A stretch of 36,070 bases of DNA from contig DATGJI010000015.1 in the NCBI GenBank assembly GCA_035295225.1, positions 1-36,070 of the forward strand, read 5' to 3'. Within the stretch, counting starts at the first letter, position 1, and each line of letters opens with the position of its first letter. The position numbers and the translations under genes are program-made. Shown here piece after piece: positions 9,608-17,551 of the stretch. This DNA is from Candidatus Eremiobacteraceae bacterium (GTDB taxonomy: Bacteria; Vulcanimicrobiota; Vulcanimicrobiia; Eremiobacterales; Eremiobacteraceae). Under the pieces are notes generated by a model, which was not told the origin of the DNA, did no database searches, and saw nothing but the letters and a program-made list of their open reading frames with translations.

Positions 9608-9628
9608 GGCGGACCCTTGCGGTCCGCC
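9608..9628. repeat. GC-rich palindrome, REP-like (family A, copy 1)
   Basis: A perfect 8-bp stem GGCGGACC/GGTCCGCC with the 5-base loop CTTGC. It sits in the 39-base gap between the convergent S33 and DUF6504-like genes. No T-run follows on either strand, so it is not a textbook intrinsic terminator. The same stem recurs at 13059 and 20610-20664. Confidence 0.75.
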
Positions 9629-9641
9629 GGCGCGACGTTCA

Positions 9642-9938
9642 TCAATCGATTTTGTACAACCACCAGCGCTTCGAGCGCGCTGACCGGTTTGTCGGGTTGC
9701 GGTCGAAATATATGGTCATACGTTTGCCGCAGCGAGTCCGGATGTCAAACCAGTGCTTGCGGATATAGGTGTCCCCGCGATCTGTTCCCGTGGTCTTGCG
9801 CTTCGCTATCACGTCCGCGATCTCGTAGCGCGTCCCTCGCCACGTGAAGGCACGCGGAAGGCTCGGCTCGGCGCGCGCCATCGCCTCGACGTCGGCGCTG
9901 CCGGCCTCCGGCACTATCGGCTCGCCGACGAACGTCAT
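9642..9938 (-). CDS. DUF6504-like small protein
   Basis: A 98-residue hydrophilic protein with FTWRGTRYEIADVI followed by a Trp/Tyr-rich half (GDTYIRKHWFDIRTRCG, MTIYFDR, RWWLYKID), the pattern of the small DUF6504 family whose function is unknown. The ATG overlaps the TGA of the VPS10-like gene in an ATGA arrangement, so translation is probably coupled to it; the open frame continues upstream inside that gene but only antisense-like low-complexity residues appear there. The protein has no signal peptide, which makes coupling to a secreted protein odd. Family assignment rests on pattern recognition and is moderate. Confidence 0.68.
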   Translation of the reverse strand: MTFVGEPIVPEAGSADVEAMARAEPSLPRAFTWRGTRYEIADVIAKRKTTGTDRGDTYIRKHWFDIRTRCGKRMTIYFDRNPTNRSARSKRWWLYKID

Positions 9939-12900
9939 CGTCCGATGTGCAATCCCGCCACGCTCTGATGCCATGTCGCGAACGCCGCTGACGCTGCATC
10001 CATGGCTGCGCTCAGACGGTCCTTCAAATCGAGCGCCGGCTGTAGCGGCGCGCTTCCGCCCAGCGGGTTGAACAGGTCGAAGAGCTTTTCGCGAAGCCCG
10101 GGCGCTTGGATGAAATTGTCTTCGTCGTTCTTCGGATTCGAGGAGAGCATCATTTCGAGGCGCGCCCCGCTCGCCAGCACCGCGCGCGCAGCGGCCGCGT
10201 CGGCCGAGCTTGTCGCAGGCGACGCGATCGCGCGGGAAAGACGCGCGCGCGTCGCGTCGATATCGTTCAGCCAGCGATCGATCGTATCGATCTGGTCGAA
10301 AGCGAACACGGCATAGTCGTACTGCTTTGCGTAGTCGTCTTGCGTCCACGGCGCGCGGGGATCCGCTTTGACGGTCAGGGGCGCCGTCAGGACGCGTCGC
10401 CCAAGATGCAAGCGCACCGTGTACGATCCCGGCACGACCGTCGCCCCCTCATCCGGACCTTGATACGTCGGCGTCGCAGACGTCCACTTCGTCGGCCCGT
10501 TTTCGGTGAAGTCCCACACGACGCGGACCATGCCCGCGGTGTTCGGAATCCATGGCGTCTGTTTTCCGGCTACCAGATGCGAGCCCGCCAGCGTGCGGAC
10601 GACGCGACCGCCGGCGTCCACGATTTCCATGCGCGGACCTGCGCCGGGCGATTTCTTGCTTTGGAAAAACGTGATGTCCGCTCCGGCCGGAGGGTTGTCC
10701 GCCGCCGCCTCGGCGTAGAGATGGTTCTGGTGTTCGAGGTACGAGTACTCGTAGGCCGTCTGCGGTGCGAAGAGATAGTAGCCCGCGGCGTGCGCTTGCG
10801 GCCACTCTTGAAGCGGTCGCAGGTCGTCCAAGATCCAAAGAGCGCGGCCGTGCGTTGCGAGGACGAGATCGTCGGCTGTCGGCTGAATGCGTACGTCGCG
10901 CACTGAGGAAGCCGGAAGATTCAGTTGCAGCGTCTGCCAACGTGCCCCGCCGTCGAACGACACCCAGAACGAACGTTCCATGCCGGCGTAGACGATATGC
11001 GGGTTGACGGGGTCGGGCAGTACCGTCTTCAGCCATTGCGTGCGCGGCAGCCCGTTCGCGATCGACGTCCATGTCGAACCGAAGTCGGTGGTCTTATAGA
11101 GATACGGCGAAGTATCGCCGGAAAGATGGCGGTCGATCACCGCGTATGCCGTGCCCGCGGCGACGGGTGAGGGTGCGACACACGTGACGTAACCCCAAGG
11201 CGGGAGTCCGCGCGGCGTCACGTCCTTCCAGTGTTGACCGCCGTCGCGTGTCAACTGTATGAGTCCGTCATCGGTTCCCGCCCATATCTCTCCAGTGGCG
11301 ACCGGCGAGCCGGCGATCCAGATGACGGTGTCGGCGTATTCGGCACCGGTGACGTCCGGTGTTATCGCGCCGCCGGGGACTTGCTGGTGCGATTTGACGT
11401 TGCGCGTCAGGTCGGGGCTGATGACCTGCCAGGTGAAACCGCGATCTCGGGTCTGCCAGATGACATTGCCGCCGAACCAGGCCGTATGCGGATCCCAAGG
11501 GGCGAACGCGATCGGCGAAAACCAGTTGAAGCGATACGTGCGGGCGGCAAGATCGAACGCGTAGAGGTCGCCTTCGTATGGCGACGCATCGTACGACGCT
11601 TCGGTGCGCCTATTCATCACAGAAAGAGCGCCGTTCTGGTAATCGCTCCAGATGAAGTCGGGATCTGAGGGATCCGGCACGGACCACATCCCGTCGCCGC
11701 CGAGTTCGAAGGTCCACTTGCCGTTGAGAATCCCGTCGGGATCCAAACTGTTCGAAGGCCCGCACAGCGCGCCGTTGTCTTGAAATCCTGCGCAGATGTC
11801 GTACGGCGTCCGATCGTCGACAGCGACGTGATAGGCTTGGCCGATGGCCAGACTTCTCGAGAACGCCCAGTTCGCGCCGCCGTCCAGCGTGAGGATATAT
11901 CCGCCGTCGTCGCCGATGATGACGCGCTTCGGGTCGTTGGGGGCGATCCAGATCGCGTGGTTGTCGGGATGTAAGACATCCGACGCGGGTATCTTTTTGA
12001 ACGTCTTGCCGCCGTCGGTGCTGACCGAGATATCCTCAGAAACAGACCATATCTTCGAAGGGTCGCTCGGATCGACGGCGATGTGGCTGAAGTAGAATGG
12101 CCGCTGATCGATGAGCGTCGTCGAACTCACTTTGAGCCAGTTCGAGCCGCCATCGTCGGAGCGCCACAGAAAACCAGTCTTCGTTTGAACGAGCGCGTAG
12201 ATGCGTTTCGAATCGCTCGGCGCGATCGCAAGTCCGATGCGGCCGAGCTCACCGGCAGGGAAACCATGCCCGCTGACTTGCGTCCACGTCACGCCGCCAT
12301 CGCGCGAGCGATACAGCCCATCCTGCCGGCCTCCGCTGTCGAAGGTCCACGGATCGCGGTGGAACTGCCAAACGCCGGCGAAGATGATCTGCGGATCGTG
12401 AGGATCCATCGCCATGTCCGAGATGCCGCTGCGCGGTCCGACGTAAAGCGTTTTCGTCCACGTCTTTCCGCCGTCGTTCGTGACGTACGCACCGCGGCTC
12501 GGCGAGTCGCTGAACGGATCGCCGAGCGCGCCCACGATCACGTGATTCGGATGTGACGGGTCGATCAAGACGCTCGCGATATGTCTTGTCGCGCTCAGTC
12601 CGACGTTCTTCCACGTCTGACCCGCGTCGCGCGACACGTATACGCCGTCGCCGGCCATCACGTCATTGCGCGGATTTGCTTCGCCGGTTCCCACCCAGAT
12701 ATCGCGCGGATCGTGCGCTGCGATCGCGATCGCGCCGATCGCTTGGACCGGCTGCGAATTCCAGAGCGGCGCCCACGTCGCGCCGCCGTTCGATGTCTTC
12801 CAAACGCCGCCGCCCGCGGCACCCAAATAGTACGTCTTCGGATCGTCGGCGATACCGGCGACTGCTGTGACGCGGCCTCCTGCGGCCGTTGGCCCGATAG

Positions 12901-13006
12901 ACCGGAACGTCAGACCGGCAAAGGGGCTCGATATCGAGGCGATCGCCGAAGAAGCAGAGACGAAGAACGAAAGAACCGCAGTCAAAAGCAACGCTTGGTA
13001 ACGCAC
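9935..13006 (-). CDS. Secreted VPS10/sortilin-like Asp-box propeller protein (paralogue 1)
   Basis: A 1,023-residue exported protein. A signal peptide (YQALLLTAVLSFFVSASSAIA) precedes a large beta propeller containing about eleven Asp-box repeats of the form S/T-x-D-x-G-x-T-W, for example KTSNGGATW, VSRDAGQTW, VTNDGGKTW, RSRDGGVTW and LTRDGGQHW. The propeller ends with ATHGRALWILDDLRPL. A C-terminal region of about 300 residues follows: an Ig/FlgD-like segment (VRVVWDFTENG) and a helical tail. Such bacterial proteins are annotated as VPS10-domain, sortilin-like or glycosyl hydrolase proteins; the true activity is unknown and I see no assignable catalytic residues. The GTG start has GGAGGG seven bases upstream. 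A paralogue lies at 17550-20609. It is downstream of the TonB receptor on the same strand and overlaps the DUF6504-like gene. Confidence 0.87.
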   Translation of the reverse strand: MRYQALLLTAVLSFFVSASSAIASISSPFAGLTFRSIGPTAAGGRVTAVAGIADDPKTYYLGAAGGGVWKTSNGGATWAPLWNSQPVQAIGAIAIAAHDPRDIWVGTGEANPRNDVMAGDGVYVSRDAGQTWKNVGLSATRHIASVLIDPSHPNHVIVGALGDPFSDSPSRGAYVTNDGGKTWTKTLYVGPRSGISDMAMDPHDPQIIFAGVWQFHRDPWTFDSGGRQDGLYRSRDGGVTWTQVSGHGFPAGELGRIGLAIAPSDSKRIYALVQTKTGFLWRSDDGGSNWLKVSSTTLIDQRPFYFSHIAVDPSDPSKIWSVSEDISVSTDGGKTFKKIPASDVLHPDNHAIWIAPNDPKRVIIGDDGGYILTLDGGANWAFSRSLAIGQAYHVAVDDRTPYDICAGFQDNGALCGPSNSLDPDGILNGKWTFELGGDGMWSVPDPSDPDFIWSDYQNGALSVMNRRTEASYDASPYEGDLYAFDLAARTYRFNWFSPIAFAPWDPHTAWFGGNVIWQTRDRGFTWQVISPDLTRNVKSHQQVPGGAITPDVTGAEYADTVIWIAGSPVATGEIWAGTDDGLIQLTRDGGQHWKDVTPRGLPPWGYVTCVAPSPVAAGTAYAVIDRHLSGDTSPYLYKTTDFGSTWTSIANGLPRTQWLKTVLPDPVNPHIVYAGMERSFWVSFDGGARWQTLQLNLPASSVRDVRIQPTADDLVLATHGRALWILDDLRPLQEWPQAHAAGYYLFAPQTAYEYSYLEHQNHLYAEAAADNPPAGADITFFQSKKSPGAGPRMEIVDAGGRVVRTLAGSHLVAGKQTPWIPNTAGMVRVVWDFTENGPTKWTSATPTYQGPDEGATVVPGSYTVRLHLGRRVLTAPLTVKADPRAPWTQDDYAKQYDYAVFAFDQIDTIDRWLNDIDATRARLSRAIASPATSSADAAAARAVLASGARLEMMLSSNPKNDEDNFIQAPGLREKLFDLFNPLGGSAPLQPALDLKDRLSAAMDAASAAFATWHQSVAGLHIGR

Positions 13007-13058
13007 GCACGACCCTCCAAGAATGGAACGGTCGTGCGCTATTATCCGCGTTCTGTAC

Positions 13059-13079
13059 GGCGGACCTTTACGGCCCGCC
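13059..13079. repeat. GC-rich palindrome, REP-like (family A, copy 2)
   Basis: Stem GGCGGACC/GGCCCGCC with loop TTTAC, one A-C mismatch in eight pairs. It lies just beyond the 3' end of the TonB receptor gene, in the 78-base gap before the VPS10-like gene. No T-run follows. The loop TTTAC matches that of the copies near 20.6 kb (TTTAT and, in reverse, GTAAA). Confidence 0.65.
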
Positions 13080-13084
13080 GACCG

Positions 13085-15901
13085 TCATCGAGCCCGTAAC
13101 GAGTAGATGAACTCGATAGTCCGGTACGGCAGGTTGAACCGCTCGCTCGCCGCCGACCCGAAGTACGGCGCATAGTCGCCGTTCGCGACGCTCGCGAAAT
13201 GGTTCAGGGCAGATGGATAGCCTAAGCCCACCTGGTTCTCGTAGTTCGCGTGGCTTTGGAACACGTTGTTGATGTTGACGCTGAGGAGATTCTGGCCTCC
13301 GGCCGGCACCGAGAGATCGAAATCCGAATAGCCGTAGGCAGGCAAATTGTTCTGATTGTTCTCGGAAAGGTGATACGTCGCGAGTCTGGCTTCCACATGC
13401 TTTTCAAAATCGTACGCAAACGTGTACGAGTACTTGTGCAGCGGCACGGCCGGCAGTTGCGATTGCGGGATGAGCGAGAGGTTCCCGCCATCCGCCGGAT
13501 TGATGAGAGACGGTGTGTTCGACTCGAGAATGGCGGACTGCGTATCGTAGGTGTAATCGAGGCTCAGTGCCCCAACGAGATGCTGCGTACCCGTCAGCTC
13601 GATTCCACGGGCGAGGGTATGACCGATGTTCGCGTTACCCGACAGTCCGAGTAGGGCCAGCGCCTGCGCCTGGCTCAAGCCCGGGCAAAGGCCCTGCACG
13701 GCATTCGCGTAGGGAATGGGATTGAAGCCGGGCGTGGAGACCGAAGACAGCGGCACCGTCACGCCGTAGATCTGGTCGAAGACGTTTGTGTTGTAGAATG
13801 TCAGCTGCGCGCTTGAGTTCTCGTTGAAGCGGTGGCCATAGCTCAGCTCCATGTCCGACGCCTTCTCGGGGATCAACGCCGAAGATGGCACGTTTCCTAC
13901 TGAATTGAACGACGTGCACGAGACGCCGCCGCCCGTGAAGGCGCCGAGCGCGTTCGGCGAAAACGGCTGATCGAGCTGTGCGGGAGTCGGCTGCGTCGAG
14001 GTGCCGCCGGCCGCAACGCGCCAGACGTTGTTCGCACCGGACCAGACGAAGGCGATGCGCGGGTCGACGTACGATGTGTTCGTGATCGTCGAATGCTTGA
14101 ACCACACGTTGAGATACGTCGTCAGGTCCGAATGTTGCGGTTGATACGCGTCGCGCAGGAAGAACGCGTCGTCGTGGGTGACCGGCGACGTTATCGCTGC
14201 GCTGAGGTTCGCGGGTGCGCCCATGTTCTCCGTATTCCACGAATACGAGCGGTAGAGCGACGCGGTGTTCTCCCAGAAGAAGCCGGCGCCGAAGTCGTTG
14301 CGCGTGCCCACGAAGTCATCCGATATCGTCGCGCCGGTATTGACGTCTTGGTCGACGTGCCATGATGGGTTCAAACCGCACGGGTAGACGATATTCCCGA
14401 AAGAGTCGGTGCCGCACGCCAGCGGGCGCTCAAACGTGCGGTTATAGTTATGGTAGTAGAAATTGCTGAACGTATCGACCACAACGTTACCGGGTCCAAG
14501 CTTCGAATCCAATCGAATGTGATAGTCGTTGCTATGGTACCCCTGCCACGCCGGCCCGGCGCCTTGGTAGCCGTAGTTCGCGCGCGCGAAAGACTGCGGC
14601 GTCTGGCACGGCGAACCGCCGTCTGGATTCGGCCCGAACGGCCCCATGCCCGGTGATAGTCCGCCGTTCGCGGTGTTGACGGTAAACGTCGCGGGATTCG
14701 CATTGTAACAGGAGTCGGAACCGCCCGAAGCGGCCGCGGCCGCGAGGTTCGCCTTACCCGCTGCGAGCTCTACTTGATACGGGAGAAAATCGTTGTCGCC
14801 GTTTCCCGTCTTATCATCCCACTCCGAGCTTCCGAGGTAAGCGGCGGTCACGTGCGTTGTCGGGTTGAGAGTCCAGACGAACTTGGCTAAGCCGCTCCTG
14901 TTGATGAACGAATTGTCGTCTTGATACATACCCGTCGCATGCACGGCCGGATCCGTTGCATACTGATCGAACGCGGCCGAGGCCTGATAAAAAACATCAT
15001 GATGAAAGGGTCCGTCAAGGCCTTGCGTGCCGTATGCGAACGCATAGCCGAGTTTACCACCGTTCACCGAACCGGTATCTTGGATCGCCGACGAGAGTTT
15101 GTCGAACGTCCCGAAACTTTGCGAGAATGAAGCCTGCGGTGTGATGGTTGGCGAGAGCGTTTCCATGTTGACGACCCCGCCGATGGCATTCACGCCGTAA
15201 AGATCCGATCCGCCCGATCCGTAGAACACGTTGACGGCGCTCAACCCGAAGACGGGTGAGAGTTCGTAGTTATAGTCGCCGCGCGGGCCGATCGGATGGC
15301 CGTCGATGAGCGTCAGCGTCTCGAGGGTGCCGATGCCGCGGATGTCCAGCGAAACATCGTCGCCCGGCTGCGAAGGATTGCCGCCTACCAGTCCGGGCAA
15401 TTGTTGCAGATAGTCGGCGGTTCGGAAGTAGCCCTGTTGCGCAAGCGATTGGGCCGAGACCGTCCGCGAGATCGTCGCCGCCTTCTGCAGCGACTGCGAC
15501 GCGCGCACCGTCGTGCGGCCCAACACGCGCGATCCGGTGTTCGATCCTTGCGTGCGCGCTATCGCCAGGGTGAGACCGCTGATATCTTCATTTCCAACGA
15601 TGAAGATCTCGGAGGCCGTCGTCTCATAGCCCGAGCGCGTTGCGATGAGCGAGTATTCGCCCGACGCCAAACCGGATATGGTGAACGTTCCGTCAGGTCG
15701 CGTCGTCGTTGTGGCGGCCGTCGGCCCCTCTGTAGCAAGCTTCACTCCAGCGAGAGGCAGACCCGAATTGGCATCGACGACCTTGCCGGAAGCGCTGTGG
15801 ACCGCCGCGCCCGTTGCGTCAGCGAACGCCGGCGTAAAACCCGCAGTGGACGCAAGGAGCGCGAGAGCCAAAAGCGCTATGCCGAGGGGACGGATGGACA
15901 T
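13085..15901 (-). CDS. TonB-dependent outer-membrane receptor with CarboxypepD_reg N-terminal domain
   Basis: A 938-residue outer-membrane protein. The order is: signal peptide (PLGIALLALALLASTAGF to AFA), a carboxypeptidase-regulatory-like Ig domain at about 38-110 (SGKVVDANSGLPLAGVKL and PDGTFTISGLASGEYSL), a plug at about 125-250 (LQQLPGLVGGNPSQPGDDVSLDIRGI is interrupted in no place; then IDGHPI, VFYGSGGSDLYGVNAIGGVVN), and a barrel of alternating strands to the end. The last residues are IEFIYSLRAR, without the usual terminal aromatic residue. It should import a ligand with TonB energy; the neighbours suggest peptides or glycopeptides, but sequence does not settle this. TGGAGG lies seven bases before the ATG and is contained in an inverted repeat (see the leader feature). 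The VPS10-like gene follows on the same strand. Confidence 0.92.
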   Translation of the reverse strand: MSIRPLGIALLALALLASTAGFTPAFADATGAAVHSASGKVVDANSGLPLAGVKLATEGPTAATTTTRPDGTFTISGLASGEYSLIATRSGYETTASEIFIVGNEDISGLTLAIARTQGSNTGSRVLGRTTVRASQSLQKAATISRTVSAQSLAQQGYFRTADYLQQLPGLVGGNPSQPGDDVSLDIRGIGTLETLTLIDGHPIGPRGDYNYELSPVFGLSAVNVFYGSGGSDLYGVNAIGGVVNMETLSPTITPQASFSQSFGTFDKLSSAIQDTGSVNGGKLGYAFAYGTQGLDGPFHHDVFYQASAAFDQYATDPAVHATGMYQDDNSFINRSGLAKFVWTLNPTTHVTAAYLGSSEWDDKTGNGDNDFLPYQVELAAGKANLAAAAASGGSDSCYNANPATFTVNTANGGLSPGMGPFGPNPDGGSPCQTPQSFARANYGYQGAGPAWQGYHSNDYHIRLDSKLGPGNVVVDTFSNFYYHNYNRTFERPLACGTDSFGNIVYPCGLNPSWHVDQDVNTGATISDDFVGTRNDFGAGFFWENTASLYRSYSWNTENMGAPANLSAAITSPVTHDDAFFLRDAYQPQHSDLTTYLNVWFKHSTITNTSYVDPRIAFVWSGANNVWRVAAGGTSTQPTPAQLDQPFSPNALGAFTGGGVSCTSFNSVGNVPSSALIPEKASDMELSYGHRFNENSSAQLTFYNTNVFDQIYGVTVPLSSVSTPGFNPIPYANAVQGLCPGLSQAQALALLGLSGNANIGHTLARGIELTGTQHLVGALSLDYTYDTQSAILESNTPSLINPADGGNLSLIPQSQLPAVPLHKYSYTFAYDFEKHVEARLATYHLSENNQNNLPAYGYSDFDLSVPAGGQNLLSVNINNVFQSHANYENQVGLGYPSALNHFASVANGDYAPYFGSAASERFNLPYRTIEFIYSLRAR

Positions 15902-15906
15902 ATGAA

Positions 15907-15949
15907 AGCCTCCACACGACGATTGCGTTACCCGTCAAGTATGGAGGCT
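15907..15949 (-). promoter_or_regulatory. Leader inverted repeat that can sequester the TonB receptor SD
   Basis: On the gene strand, AGCCTCCA (15949-15942) and TGGAGGCT (15914-15907) are perfect 8-base complements separated by 27 bases. The second arm contains the Shine-Dalgarno TGGAGG, seven bases from the ATG at 15901. If both arms are transcribed, the hairpin masks the ribosome-binding site. This would suit translational control by temperature, a ligand, a protein or an sRNA. Confidence 0.5.
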
Positions 15950-15951
15950 CC

Positions 15952-15983
15952 GGATTAACTCGCCATAATCTTGCGGTTAATCC
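15952..15983. promoter_or_regulatory. Inverted repeat GGATTAAC-N16-GTTAATCC upstream of the TonB receptor
   Basis: Two perfect 8-base arms with a 16-base spacer lie between the YncE-like gene's 3' end and the TonB leader. The arms are AT-richer than their surroundings, as expected for a dimeric regulator's operator near a promoter. It could also fold in RNA downstream of the YncE-like stop codon, but no T-run follows. Confidence 0.4.
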
Positions 15984-16001
15984 GCCTTAAGGTTTCCAGC
16001 G

Positions 16002-16919
16002 TTACTTGGTCAGTCGAAACGCCTGCACGAAGTCGCCGTTCGCGGAAGCCCAAACGGTCCACATATAGCCCGTTTGCGTGTCGAACGCGACTGTATGCGC
16101 TCCTTTGTCCGTTTTCAGCCGCCCGATGATCGACACGCCGTCGCTGCCGCCGGCGTCATGAAACACCGTGATCTCGCCGTCGCCCGCGCACGCGATGTTA
16201 TGGCGAACGGTATCGGCTCCGCACTGGTCGATGCGGTGACCGAACGGAACGCTGGAGAGATGCGTCCCGTCGAGTCCGTATACCGACAGGACGCCGTTTC
16301 TGCCGGCGATGTAGACGTGGCCGAGATCGCCGTCCAGCGCGAGCCCGTGGTTGCTGACGATTTCGGGGGTCTTGACCGTCTTGATCACCGTGAGCGTGAT
16401 CGGATCGATCACGACGAATTCAGAGATGTTGGCGATGTTCTGATAGATCTTGCGGCTGGTCGGATCTATGGCGAGGTATTCCGGCTTGTGCCCCGGGAGA
16501 GGAACGGTCTTCACGAGTTTCATCGTGCGCGAATCCACGACGAAGAGGCGCGTCCCGTCGTCTTCATCCGCGTAGATGTGGTGGAACCGCGGATCGTAGG
16601 CGGTCGCGTCAAGCAGTCCAGGAACATCGAGGCTTGGGCCGGCCGACATCGCCTTCGTATCCACGTCGATGATCTGGCGCAGTTCGCTGTCGCCCGTGTA
16701 GACGTGGCCGTTGTCCGGGTCGATCGCGACGCCGTGGAGAAGGCCGACATCAATCTGCCCGATGACCTTGCTCGTGTCGGCGTTCACGACAAGCAATGTG
16801 CCGCTGCCGGAATGCGCGGCGTACACGCGGCGACGCTGCGCGTCAACGCCGACATAATCGAATCCGCTTTGGATCATCACGGGCTGTGGCGGAAACGCAG
16901 GAACGATTGGCAACTTCAT
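16002..16919 (-). CDS. YncE/YVTN-type beta-propeller protein
   Basis: About 305 residues of repeated strand-turn units typical of YncE/YVTN and SMP-30-like propellers: VGVDAQRRRVYAAHSGSGTLLVVN, HGVAIDPDNGHVYTGD, YLAIDPTSRKIYQNIA, LALDGDLGHVYIAGRNG, VAFDTQTGYMWTVWA. Each unit has the I/V-D-x-x-x-x-x-V/I-Y pattern. Such proteins usually bind ligands or serve as scaffolds; no metal-binding lactonase site can be assigned. No signal peptide is visible, whereas many relatives are exported. The ATG at 16919 has AAGGAG only one base upstream, which is too close; TTG 16931 is an alternative, giving four more residues, but has no better SD. It lies between the GNAT gene and the TonB receptor on the same strand. 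Confidence 0.78.
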   Translation of the reverse strand: MKLPIVPAFPPQPVMIQSGFDYVGVDAQRRRVYAAHSGSGTLLVVNADTSKVIGQIDVGLLHGVAIDPDNGHVYTGDSELRQIIDVDTKAMSAGPSLDVPGLLDATAYDPRFHHIYADEDDGTRLFVVDSRTMKLVKTVPLPGHKPEYLAIDPTSRKIYQNIANISEFVVIDPITLTVIKTVKTPEIVSNHGLALDGDLGHVYIAGRNGVLSVYGLDGTHLSSVPFGHRIDQCGADTVRHNIACAGDGEITVFHDAGGSDGVSIIGRLKTDKGAHTVAFDTQTGYMWTVWASANGDFVQAFRLTK

Positions 16920-16981
16920 GCTCCTTTGCAAGCAATAGCACGCCCAAGAACTAAGCGTACGCGTCCGTTGTTAACGTAAGG

Positions 16982-17551
16982 TTAACGGCGCGGTTCTGCC
17001 GGCGGCGGTGTCCCAAGCGGCAACTCGAGCTCATCGGACTGGGTGAACCCCAGAGCCGTGTACACCGGCCTACCGACTTGCGATGACCTCAGTCGGGCGA
17101 CCACGCAACCTTGGTCTCGCGCCCACGCCACGCACGCTTGCGTCAAGCGGCTCGCAAAACCTCGCCTGCGAAGCTCGGGAACGACGTAGACGTTGCTGAT
17201 ATACGCTGACGGCTGCGCAAATATCTCGCTTCGGTGATTGATGAGTCGATAGACCGATGCCATGGCGACGAGCGTGTCTCCGTCAGCGATCACGAAGGTC
17301 GCTGCCGAGCCGTCCGCGATCCGGGTGGCATAAAATCGTTCGAACGCGATGTGCCAACCCGGGTTATCCGGGGGAGAGCCGGTGGCGGAGAGCTCACGCG
17401 TCATGCGCTCGCGAAGACCCGCCGCAGCGGCTAACTCGCGGAGTTCGATGGGCCGGATCAACAGGTCGTCCACGAGGGCGCGATTCCACCCGCGGCCATC
17501 GCATGCTTTCAAGAGGTCGGTACCGCACCGCAGGCCAAAGTGGCCGGACAT
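16982..17551 (-). CDS. GNAT-family N-acetyltransferase
   Basis: A 189-residue protein with the GNAT acetyl-CoA fold. Motif A is AYISNVYVVPELRRRGFASRLTQACVAWARDQG, in which RRRGFA is the Q/R-x-x-G-x-G/A pyrophosphate loop (this run is spread over residues of about 125-157). It is followed by VARLRSSQVGRPVYTALGFTQSDE, the usual motif B with a Tyr and GF. The likely reaction is transfer of acetyl from acetyl-CoA to an amine; the substrate is unknown. The ATG at 17551 is supported by AAGGA seven bases upstream. That ATG overlaps the ATG of the divergent VPS10-like gene on the other strand. The open frame extends about 67 codons further upstream but would run far into the other gene. Confidence 0.82.
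   Translation of the reverse strand: MSGHFGLRCGTDLLKACDGRGWNRALVDDLLIRPIELRELAAAAGLRERMTRELSATGSPPDNPGWHIAFERFYATRIADGSAATFVIADGDTLVAMASVYRLINHRSEIFAQPSAYISNVYVVPELRRRGFASRLTQACVAWARDQGCVVARLRSSQVGRPVYTALGFTQSDELELPLGTPPPAEPRR

Noticed and set aside
9608-9628. Rho-independent terminator
   Set aside because: The stem is good but no T-run follows on either strand, and the same stem recurs elsewhere. Termination may still occur here by another route.
15933-15938. TTGACG on the minus strand as a -35 box for the TonB gene
   Set aside because: No acceptable -10 lies 16-19 bases downstream. If it were the true -35, the anti-SD arm would not be transcribed, so this remains the main alternative to the leader hairpin.
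16074-16979. A 301-codon open frame on the plus strand
   Set aside because: It is antisense to the YncE-like gene, rich in Arg, Asp and Val, with no signal peptide or motif.
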